A program made the position numbers and the translations under genes. Below the pieces are notes generated by a model. It was given only the letters and a program-made list of their open reading frames with translations. It was not told where the DNA came from and did no database searches. DNA of 9,005 nt from CALVGQ01 sp964368495 (GTDB lineage: Bacteria; Bacillota_I; Bacilli_A; Erysipelotrichales; Erysipelotrichaceae). The DNA lies in assembly GCA_964368495.1 (NCBI GenBank), contig CAYJAJ010000041.1, positions 1-9,005 on the forward strand, written 5' to 3'. Shown piece by piece: positions 1 to 5,865 of the stretch (position 1 is the stretch's first letter; the number at the start of each line of letters is the position of its first letter).

Positions 1-2
1 AT

Positions 3-254
3 ACTCCGATAACTGAACCAGTTACACTTTATCCAAAATTAGAAGATAAAGTTGTACCAACACCTACAACTAAACCTTCAACTGATTCAGAAACATCATC
101 TTCATCAGATTCTGAAGTTTCAACAGAATCATATGCACCTGCAGATACAAGCGATGTTATTAATTTAGGCTTATGGCTTACATTAATGGGAGTATCAGCA
201 TGCATCATTATGTTCTTATTAGCAAAATCAAAAAAGAAATATGAAAAAAATTAA
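3..254 (+). CDS. C-terminal fragment of a cell-surface protein with Ser/Thr-rich stalk and membrane anchor
   Basis: The window opens inside a gene; the frame starting at base 3 stays open for 83 codons to a TAA at 252-254, and the start lies upstream of the window. The visible part has a Thr/Ser/Pro-rich, acidic stalk (about fragment residues 18-45, including a TSSSSDSE run), then APADTSD (45-51). A hydrophobic helix follows at about 53-74, and the protein ends with a basic tail, KSKKKYEKN. This is the layout of Gram-positive wall or membrane-anchored surface proteins: stalk, sorting-like motif, membrane helix, positive tail. A true LPXTG is absent; APADTSD sits where LPXTG or the related KTGD-type motif would be expected. 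It could be a sortase substrate with a divergent signal or simply a membrane-anchored protein. The extracellular function is encoded upstream and cannot be judged. A hairpin terminator follows 13 bases after the stop. Confidence 0.8.
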   Translation, partial: TPITEPVTLYPKLEDKVVPTPTTKPSTDSETSSSSDSEVSTESYAPADTSDVINLGLWLTLMGVSACIIMFLLAKSKKKYEKN

Positions 255-267
255 ATCAAAATAAATT

Positions 268-300
268 AAGAGTATGGCATAGTCCATGCTCTTTTCATTT
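268..300 (+). terminator. Rho-independent terminator of the surface-protein gene
   Basis: A 10-bp stem pairs AAGAGTATGG (268-277) with CCATGCTCTT (284-293), containing one G-U wobble and a 6-base loop. It runs straight into TTTTCATTT. It lies just after the stop at 254 and before the promoter of the next gene, so it separates the two transcription units. Confidence 0.8.
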
Positions 301-321
301 CTAAAAGTGAAAGTATAATTG

Positions 322-350
322 TTGATATGGAATATTAACTCCTTTATAAT
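322..350 (+). promoter_or_regulatory. Sigma-A-type promoter of the DsrE-family gene
   Basis: TTGATA (322-327) and a consensus TATAAT (345-350) are separated by exactly 17 bases. The predicted start site is near 357, so the leader is short and carries AAGGAG at 361-366, eight bases before the ATG at 375. This is the best-matching promoter in the window. Confidence 0.75.
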
Positions 351-374
351 TACGATATAGAAGGAGAAAAAATA

Positions 375-710
375 ATGGAAAAGCTAAATATTTTGTGGGT
401 AAATGATAATCCAATAACTGCACATACAATGGTATTTATGTATGCTATCAATTCTAAAATTCACGGTTGGTTTGATGAGGTTGAAATAATAATATGGGGA
501 CCAACAGCTAAGCTTGCAGCAGAGGATGAAAGCATTCAAGAAAAAATAGAGAGAGCTATACAAGCTGGAGTAAGTGTTAAGGCATGCATTGCTTGCGCTA
601 ACATGCTTCAAGTGACAGACAAGTTAAAGTCATTGAACATTGAAGTTTATGGTATGGGTTTACCGTTAACGAATGTTTTAAAGGCTAATGAAAAATTGCT
701 CACAATCTAA
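375..710 (+). CDS. DsrE-family protein (sulfur-relay-like fold), stand-alone
   Basis: The product is a 111-residue soluble cytoplasmic protein. It begins with a beta strand, LNILWVNDNP, continues with IIIWGPTAKLAAED (about 38-51), and has a conserved Cys segment KACIACANML with C71 and C74. It ends with a GLPLTNVLK helix and LLTI. This matches the small single-domain DsrE/DsrF-like family found as solo genes in many anaerobic Firmicutes. Relatives in sulfur oxidation and tRNA thiolation carry persulfides on a conserved Cys; here C71 and C74 form a CxxC and are the obvious candidates. No sulfur-pathway partner is adjacent, so the substrate is unknown and a role in sulfur or redox handling is inference. 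AAGGAG at 361-366 supports the start. The gene is monocistronic, with its own promoter upstream and a strong dyad downstream. Confidence 0.85.
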   Translation: MEKLNILWVNDNPITAHTMVFMYAINSKIHGWFDEVEIIIWGPTAKLAAEDESIQEKIERAIQAGVSVKACIACANMLQVTDKLKSLNIEVYGMGLPLTNVLKANEKLLTI

Positions 711-762
711 TAATAGAATAAGAGGTAACCTCATCTAATTGAGATTATCTCTTATTCTATTA
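711..762 (+). terminator. Long hairpin after the DsrE-family gene, probable terminator
   Basis: A 22-bp stem pairs 712-733 with 740-761 around a 6-base loop (734-739); it has one G-U wobble and one C-A mismatch, and an outer T-A pair extends it. It starts immediately after the TAA at 708-710. The T-run (769-773) comes some bases later rather than directly after the stem, so it is not a textbook intrinsic terminator. mRNA 3'-end stabilisation or processing is an alternative role. Confidence 0.6.
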
Positions 763-904
763 AAAACATTTTTATTGTGTCATAAATCTAATTTAAAATG
801 CTTTATTTTTTAGTATATAAAATATATAATCAATTAGAAAGAATAACTATTTTAAATAGTTGCAAAATAATTGTGAGGAGTTAAGGTTAATCAATTAATA
901 ACTC
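763..904. other. AT-rich intergenic region upstream of tagD with two inverted repeats
   Basis: I see no gene in this non-coding stretch. It holds a perfect 8-bp inverted repeat, AACTATTT (845-852) and AAATAGTT (854-861), around one base. It also holds GAGTTA (878-883) and TAACTC (899-904), whose centres are 21 bp apart and which abut the tagD -10 region. Another TATAAT occurs at 825-830 without a convincing -35 box. The second pair is placed like an operator, but no known regulator motif was recognised. Confidence 0.4.
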
Positions 905-913
905 TGGTAAAAT
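905..913 (+). promoter_or_regulatory. tagD: Extended -10 promoter of tagD
   Basis: TGGTAAAAT gives a TGn extension directly before a TAAAAT -10 hexamer (908-913), one mismatch from TATAAT. No good -35 lies at the usual distance, which fits an extended -10 promoter. The predicted start is near 920, leaving a leader of about 27 bases with AAGGAG at 934-939, seven bases before the ATG. Confidence 0.5.
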
Positions 914-946
914 AAACAGTTAATTGAAATTAAAAGGAGAAATTCA

Positions 947-1336
947 ATGAGACGAGTATTAACATACGGGACATTTGATTTATTGCATTGGGGACATATA
1001 CGCCTTCTTCAAAGAGCTAAACAAGAGGGCGACTATTTAATTGTTGCATTAAGTACAGATGAATTTAACCAGATTAAAGGAAAAAAAGCTTACCATCCAT
1101 ATGAAGAAAGAAAGATGATGGTAGAAGCAATTCGATATGTTGATTTGGTGATTCCAGAAAACCACTGGAATCAAAAAAGAAATGATGTATTAGATTATCA
1201 TGTAGATATTTTTGTAATGGGTGATGATTGGTTAGGTAAGTTTGATGAAGAATTAAACGGTGTATGTGAAATAAAATATTTGACACGAACAAAGGGCATA
1301 TCTACTACAAAAATTAAAGAAGATTTAGAAAATTAG
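947..1336 (+). CDS. tagD: Glycerol-3-phosphate cytidylyltransferase
   Basis: The enzyme transfers CMP from CTP to sn-glycerol 3-phosphate, giving CDP-glycerol and pyrophosphate. CDP-glycerol is the activated precursor for poly(glycerol phosphate) teichoic acids or glycerol-phosphate decoration of surface polymers. The 129 residues match the length I recall for Bacillus subtilis TagD. The nucleotidyltransferase signatures are in place: YGTFDLLHWGH at 7-17 with the HxGH box at 14-17, FVMGDDW in the central strand, and RTKGISTT at 114-121 near the C-terminus. AAGGAG at 934-939 fixes the start. No CDP-glycerol glycerophosphotransferase, tagO or flippase gene is nearby, so polymer assembly must be encoded elsewhere. 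A related cytidylyl- or adenylyltransferase with another alcohol-phosphate substrate is possible, but the motif match makes TagD much the better call. Confidence 0.93.
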   Translation: MRRVLTYGTFDLLHWGHIRLLQRAKQEGDYLIVALSTDEFNQIKGKKAYHPYEERKMMVEAIRYVDLVIPENHWNQKRNDVLDYHVDIFVMGDDWLGKFDEELNGVCEIKYLTRTKGISTTKIKEDLEN

Positions 1337-1357
1337 ACGAGGATAAAGAATAAAATT

Positions 1358-1394
1358 AAAAAGTAGACAGAGTTATTAACTTTGTCTACTTTTA
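1358..1394. terminator. Bidirectional terminator shared by convergent tagD and the DUF362/ferredoxin gene
   Basis: A 16-bp stem, 1359-1374 with 1378-1393, has one G-U wobble and a 3-base loop. It is flanked by an A-run on the left and T-run on the right, so it reads as stem plus U-tract on either strand. It lies between the stop of tagD (1336) and the minus-strand stop at 1416-1418. Confidence 0.8.
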
Positions 1395-1415
1395 TTGTAT
1401 GATTGCATTTTTACT

Positions 1416-2525
1416 TTATTTTAAAACGATTAATTCGTAGTCTTTTTTACCTATTCCTAATTCTTCAGCATAATCAACACATACATTCCAATTTGTTTCT
1501 GGATGAGTGTTAATAAAATGATCGTGATGATGTTTTTCTTGTTTATCTAGAACACTGCCTGGGATAATTGGTGCAGCATTACAAGCATCAGCGCAAGCCA
1601 TATCTAAGGCTACAGGGTCAAATGAGGCAAACATTCCTACGTCTGCACAAATAGGAAGATCATTTTCACTATGGCAATCGCAATTTGGGCTAATGTCGAT
1701 AGCTAAACTGATATGAAAATGAGGTTTATCTTTTAATACTGCATATGTATATTCAGCAATTTTTTCATTTAAAATATCGTTTGCTGCAAAAGCTAATGGT
1801 GCGATGGCATCAAAGTTACAAATTCCAATGCATCGACCACACCCAACACATTTATCTTGATTAATTACAGCTTTGTTATTTGCATCAAAGCTGATGGCAT
1901 CATGTGCACATATTTTTGTACAGGCTTTACAACTACGACAGACTTCAGGTTTTACAATTGTTTTAGAAGTACAGTGCATTTCCATTTTTCCAGCTCTAGA
2001 GCCACAGCCCATACCGATATTTTTTAAAGCACCACCAAAGCCTGTAGATTCATGACCTTTGAAATGATTCATTGAGATAAAAATATCTGCGTCCATAATG
2101 GCTTGTCCAATTTTAGCTTCTTTTACATGTTTTAAATTAATGTCTACTAATGCTTCATCTGTACCTTTTAGTCCATCTGCAATAATCACATGACAGCCTG
2201 CACTAAATGGATTGTATCCATTTTCATATGCAGATTGAAGATGGTCAAGTGCATTTTTTCTACCACCTACATAAAGAGTATTGCAATCAGTTAAAAAGGG
2301 TTTTCCACCAAGTGATTCAATTAATGAAACAATTCTTTTTGCGTAGTTAGGTCTTAAATACGCTAAATTGCCAGGTTCACCAAAGTGAATTTTTATAGCT
2401 ACAAATTTTTTATCGAAATCGATGTTTTTAATTCCGGCAGTAACTGCAAGCTTTTCTATTTTATCTAGTAAGTTGCATTGCGATGTTGCGTGTAAATCAG
2501 TAAAATATACTTTTGATTTTTCCAT
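1416..2525 (-). CDS. DUF362-domain protein with a 2[4Fe-4S] ferredoxin insert
   Basis: Using the ATG at 2525-2523 the protein has 369 residues. The N-terminal part and the C-terminal part (DVGMFASFDPVALDMAC) are typical of DUF362. Between them sits a bacterial ferredoxin module with two CxxCxxCxxxC motifs: C196/C199/C202/C206 and C226/C229/C232/C236, each followed by a DAI segment. These should ligate two [4Fe-4S] clusters. A further NCDCH group (C282, C284, H285) and C293 in the C-terminal half could bind metal. No signal peptide or membrane helix is visible, so it should be cytosolic. Family members are widespread in anaerobes and thought to carry electrons, but the reaction is unknown and I assign none. 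A GTG nine bases upstream (2534-2532) would add MID, but it lies inside the ribosome-binding sequence, so I prefer the ATG. The gene is divergent from the SNF2 gene and convergent with tagD. Confidence 0.9.
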   Translation of the reverse strand: MEKSKVYFTDLHATSQCNLLDKIEKLAVTAGIKNIDFDKKFVAIKIHFGEPGNLAYLRPNYAKRIVSLIESLGGKPFLTDCNTLYVGGRKNALDHLQSAYENGYNPFSAGCHVIIADGLKGTDEALVDINLKHVKEAKIGQAIMDADIFISMNHFKGHESTGFGGALKNIGMGCGSRAGKMEMHCTSKTIVKPEVCRSCKACTKICAHDAISFDANNKAVINQDKCVGCGRCIGICNFDAIAPLAFAANDILNEKIAEYTYAVLKDKPHFHISLAIDISPNCDCHSENDLPICADVGMFASFDPVALDMACADACNAAPIIPGSVLDKQEKHHHDHFINTHPETNWNVCVDYAEELGIGKKDYELIVLK

Positions 2526-2529
2526 ATCT

Positions 2530-2538
2530 ATCACCTCT
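2530..2538 (-). promoter_or_regulatory. Ribosome-binding site that decides the start of the DUF362 gene
   Basis: The minus strand reads AGAGGTGAT here, a long match to the complement of the 16S rRNA 3' end, followed four bases later by ATG (2525-2523). The in-frame GTG at 2534-2532 is part of this sequence and has no ribosome site of its own, so it is unlikely to be the start. Confidence 0.75.
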
Positions 2539-2544
2539 TCATTA

Positions 2545-2550
2545 ATTATA
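2545..2550 (-). promoter_or_regulatory. Probable -10 box of the DUF362/ferredoxin gene
   Basis: The minus strand reads TGTATAAT, with a consensus TATAAT at 2550-2545. The sequence 17 bases upstream is CTCAAA, a poor -35. The predicted start near 2538 would give a leader of only about 13 bases, so the ribosome site would be at the very 5' end. Activator help or a promoter further upstream cannot be excluded. Confidence 0.4.
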
Positions 2551-2571
2551 CATGAACTTATATGAAATTTG

Positions 2572-2592
2572 AGTATTTTTTAAAAAAATACT
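2572..2592. repeat. Perfect 10+10 bp palindrome in the divergent promoter region (possible operator)
   Basis: AGTATTTTTT (2572-2581) and AAAAAATACT (2583-2592) are exact reverse complements around one central A. The palindrome fills the spacer directly upstream of the plus-strand TATAAT at 2594-2599 and borders the -35 position of the minus-strand promoter. This is a natural place for a regulator that controls both genes. It is too A/T-rich and lacks the GC stem of a terminator, and its centre has no loop. Confidence 0.5.
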
Positions 2593-2593
2593 G

Positions 2594-2599
2594 TATAAT
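2594..2599 (+). promoter_or_regulatory. -10 box of the SNF2 / NAD+ synthase / rRNA methyltransferase operon
   Basis: This is a consensus TATAAT. A TTGAGT at 2569-2574 may act as -35, but with a long 19-base spacer; the 17-base position has no match. The predicted start near 2606 leaves a 15-base leader with GAGAGG at 2608-2613 ahead of the ATG at 2621. Confidence 0.5.
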
Positions 2600-2620
2600 C
2601 ATTAAATGAGAGGTTAATCT

Positions 2621-5600
2621 ATGTTGATAAAAAAAAGTGAGTATTATCGAGTGATGAATGATGCGAACAATGAAGAATTAGCAGAATATTACTTTAGTAA
2701 AGGAACTTTTGAGTCTGTTGTCATTTCAGATATAAATAAAAAAAACGAATATCAAGTTCAAGCTGTATTTCGTGCAAGGTATTATAAAAATAATATTAGT
2801 TTAAAGATAGATGAGGTTGGACAAGCAAGTACAATAAAATGTGATTGTCCATTTTGTAATGAACAGACAGCTTGTGCTCATGTTGGAGCAACTCTTCTTT
2901 ACATTATGAATCTGCCAAACAACACAACATTACCATATAATGAAGATATAAAGCGAAAACTTGAAATTGAACAGGAACGTCACATGCAAAGGATGTTTCG
3001 TAAATCTCAAATTAGTCAGGATACTTTAGCTACTAGAAGTTTAATCACAGAGTTTCAAAATAAAATTGATAGTGATTTACGAGTTATTAAACAACAAGAT
3101 AACGTGAAAATCATTTCTGAAATACATGTTGATCAAAGTGTTTATGAAAGTGATAATGTCACGTTTAAAATTGGAATCGATAAATTTTATGTTATAAAAA
3201 ACATCGGAGAATTTTTATTGAGCATTGAAAATAAACAGGTTGTTAAATATGGAAAAAGTTTAACATTAAAACATGATATAGAATTGTTTGATGAAGATAC
3301 TTTAAGGCAGATTGAATTTATGAAGAAATATCTTTATCATAGTAAGGATAATTATGTAATAAAATCTATTCCGCTTTCTTTTTCATTTTTAGATGATTAT
3401 TTTGAACTGTATTCAAACCTGCCCTACAATTTGTCCAGATGTATATTTGAAACTGAAATGGGATTTCTAGATTTAAATGTAGAAAAAATTGTCGAAGATG
3501 AAGAATTCTATTATTCGATACAAATCAATACATTAAGAGAACATGAGCTTAAATTAGGTAAAAAACATGCTTATCAATTGAGTAATGAGAGAATTGTACA
3601 GTATCAATATGATGATAGTGGAATGTGTGTTTCTTTGTTAGAGATGTTTTCTTATCGTAATGAATTGTTGATGAAGCAAGAAGAATTAGATGAATTTTAT
3701 AAGTATGTAGTATCTGAGGTTGAAGAATTTATTAATACGGAAGAAATCCATAAATATGTCAACTGCAGTGAAGTAAGCAACATTATGTTGTACGGTGATA
3801 TCGACGAGGATACTAGAATTAGACTGCTATTAAATTATGAAGTGAACAATCAAAAATATTATGGATTTAATCATAGCAATCAATCACTAGAAGTTGAAAA
3901 AATTAAAAAAGTAATTGAGCAATATGATTCTGTTTTTGATGTAGAAACCGGGCATGCTTATCTTGATGCACAAAACGAAAACACGTACTCTTTTGTGCAA
4001 GATGGTCTATCGATTATTAGAGATTGGTGTGAAGTTTTTATTAGTGATGCACTTGTTAATTTAGGAAAAGCAAAAAAGATTCAAATGACAGTTGGACTTA
4101 GCATTAAGCATGATTTGTTGGATATTGAATTACAAAGTATTGATATAAATAAAGATGAAATAATGAATGTACTTCAAAGTTATCGTCGTAAAAAGAAATT
4201 TCATCGTCTAACGAATGGTGTTTTACTTTCTTTGCAATCAAATGAATTAAAAGAAATAGATGAAATGTTGGCAAGCTTAAATGTGAATACAAAAGACTTT
4301 AATGCTAATCATCTTGAATTGCCTGCATATCGTGCGTTTTTAATGGATGATCATGTTAAGAAATTTGTTGATGTGGATGTAAAAAAAGAAGTGATGTTCA
4401 AAGATTTTATAGATAATTTTAAAAATCATGAAAAGAATAAACGAGTCATCCCTAGTCATTATTTTAATCTATTACGAGATTATCAAAAAGAAGGAGTTAA
4501 CTGGTTAAATAAGATTAGTGATTATGGATTTGGTGGAATACTTGCTGATGATATGGGTCTTGGTAAAACATTACAAATGATTACTTATTTGGAGATGAGA
4601 AATGAATCAAAAAGCCAACATATTGTAGTTTGTCCAGCAAGTTTAATCTTGAACTGGCAAGATGAAATAAATAAATTCAATAGCAGTTTAAAAACTCTAT
4701 GTATTTACGGTAGTGCAAATTTAAGAAATGAGAGAATGAAACAAATACCTGAAGTAAACATTGTAGTTACTTCTTATGACTATTTAAGAAGAGACATCGA
4801 AATTTTAAAAGAATATACATTTGATACAATTATTTTAGATGAAGCACAGTATATTAAGAATCAAAAAACAAAAAATGCGTGGGCAGTGAAGCAATTAAAA
4901 GCAAAACATCGTTTTGCACTTACTGGAACACCGATTGAAAACAGCTTGGCTGAGCTTTGGTCAATTTTTGATTTTTTGATGCCAAATTATTTGTATAATT
5001 ATCATTTTTTCCAAAAGAATTATGAAAAGTTGATTGTTAAAGAAAAAGATGAAGAGAAGCAAAAACAATTAAAACGTCTAGTAGAACCATTTATTTTAAG
5101 AAGAAACAAAGAAGAAGTGTTAGCTGAATTGCCTGAAAAGATTGAAAACATCTATACAATTAATTTCAATGAAGAGGAAAAGAAACTTTATTTGGCAAAT
5201 TTAATGCAAGTAAATCAAGAACTTCAAGTGAAGTTAGATATTGAAAATGTAGATAAGATTAAAGTTTTAGCAATGCTTACAAGATTAAGGCAAATTTGTT
5301 GTGAACCTAGAATGATATATGAAAATATTCAAGAACTTTCTAGTAAATTACAGGGTTGCATGGAGTTAATTGAAGCTTTACATTATAGTAAAAAGAAAGT
5401 GCTTCTTTTTTCATCGTTTACAAGTGCACTTGATTTAATTGAAGTAGAGCTAAATAAGCGTAAAATTAAATATCACACAATCACTGGTAAAACAGACAAA
5501 ATGCAACGAAAAGAACGTGTTAATTCATTTCAAAATGATGATTCAACTGTATTTTTGATTTCATTGAAGGCTGGGGGTACTGGACTAAATTTAACTGCAG

Positions 5601-5851
5601 CACAAGCTGTTATCCATTATGATCCATGGTGGAATGTATCTGCACAAAATCAAGCGACAGACCGTGCATATCGCATTGGCCAAGAACGCAATGTACAAGT
5701 GTTCAAATTGATTATGAAAGACAGTATTGAAGAAAAAATACAAGAATTGCAAGTTAAAAAGAAAAATTTAGCTGATGCTTTTGTTGAAGGAAATACTGGA
5801 AGTATCTCATCGATGTCAATGGATGAAATAATTGAATTGCTTAAAGATTAG
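2621..5851 (+). CDS. SNF2-family helicase-like ATPase with SWIM zinc finger
   Basis: This 1076-residue protein is a DNA translocase of the bacterial SNF2/Rad54-like group. A SWIM zinc finger lies at 74-87 (C74, C76, C85, H87, with an extra C79). A long middle region, about 150-600, includes what should be the bacterial SNF2-associated domain. The helicase core then follows: Q-motif-like LRDYQ at 618-622, Walker A DDMGLGKT 643-650 (Lys649), Walker B DEAQ 740-743, motif III LTGTP 767-771, motif V AGGTGLNL 984-991, and motif VI QATDRAYRIGQ 1011-1021 with Arg1015 and Arg1018. All key ATPase residues are present, so it should be active. Such proteins remodel DNA-protein complexes, perhaps RNA polymerase, but the cellular target is generally unknown. 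It heads an operon, 14 bases ahead of the NAD+ synthase gene. Length and domain order are normal and no frameshift is seen. Confidence 0.93.
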   Translation: MLIKKSEYYRVMNDANNEELAEYYFSKGTFESVVISDINKKNEYQVQAVFRARYYKNNISLKIDEVGQASTIKCDCPFCNEQTACAHVGATLLYIMNLPNNTTLPYNEDIKRKLEIEQERHMQRMFRKSQISQDTLATRSLITEFQNKIDSDLRVIKQQDNVKIISEIHVDQSVYESDNVTFKIGIDKFYVIKNIGEFLLSIENKQVVKYGKSLTLKHDIELFDEDTLRQIEFMKKYLYHSKDNYVIKSIPLSFSFLDDYFELYSNLPYNLSRCIFETEMGFLDLNVEKIVEDEEFYYSIQINTLREHELKLGKKHAYQLSNERIVQYQYDDSGMCVSLLEMFSYRNELLMKQEELDEFYKYVVSEVEEFINTEEIHKYVNCSEVSNIMLYGDIDEDTRIRLLLNYEVNNQKYYGFNHSNQSLEVEKIKKVIEQYDSVFDVETGHAYLDAQNENTYSFVQDGLSIIRDWCEVFISDALVNLGKAKKIQMTVGLSIKHDLLDIELQSIDINKDEIMNVLQSYRRKKKFHRLTNGVLLSLQSNELKEIDEMLASLNVNTKDFNANHLELPAYRAFLMDDHVKKFVDVDVKKEVMFKDFIDNFKNHEKNKRVIPSHYFNLLRDYQKEGVNWLNKISDYGFGGILADDMGLGKTLQMITYLEMRNESKSQHIVVCPASLILNWQDEINKFNSSLKTLCIYGSANLRNERMKQIPEVNIVVTSYDYLRRDIEILKEYTFDTIILDEAQYIKNQKTKNAWAVKQLKAKHRFALTGTPIENSLAELWSIFDFLMPNYLYNYHFFQKNYEKLIVKEKDEEKQKQLKRLVEPFILRRNKEEVLAELPEKIENIYTINFNEEEKKLYLANLMQVNQELQVKLDIENVDKIKVLAMLTRLRQICCEPRMIYENIQELSSKLQGCMELIEALHYSKKKVLLFSSFTSALDLIEVELNKRKIKYHTITGKTDKMQRKERVNSFQNDDSTVFLISLKAGGTGLNLTAAQAVIHYDPWWNVSAQNQATDRAYRIGQERNVQVFKLIMKDSIEEKIQELQVKKKNLADAFVEGNTGSISSMSMDEIIELLKD

Positions 5852-5865
5852 ATAGGAGATTAACT

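Noticed and set aside
384..611. Minus-strand open frame of 75 codons opposite the DsrE-family gene
   Set aside because: It is fully contained within and antisense to a recognised gene with promoter and ribosome site.
1074..1292. Minus-strand open frame of 72 codons opposite tagD
   Set aside because: It is antisense to a confidently identified enzyme and shows no family features.
1873..2055. Plus-strand open frame of 60 codons inside the DUF362 gene
   Set aside because: It is antisense to the ferredoxin motifs of the real gene, and its apparent cysteines and prolines derive from that overlap.
2572..2592. Palindrome as an intrinsic terminator
   Set aside because: It has no GC pairs of note, only a one-base centre, and sits upstream of both divergent genes, where termination would make no sense.
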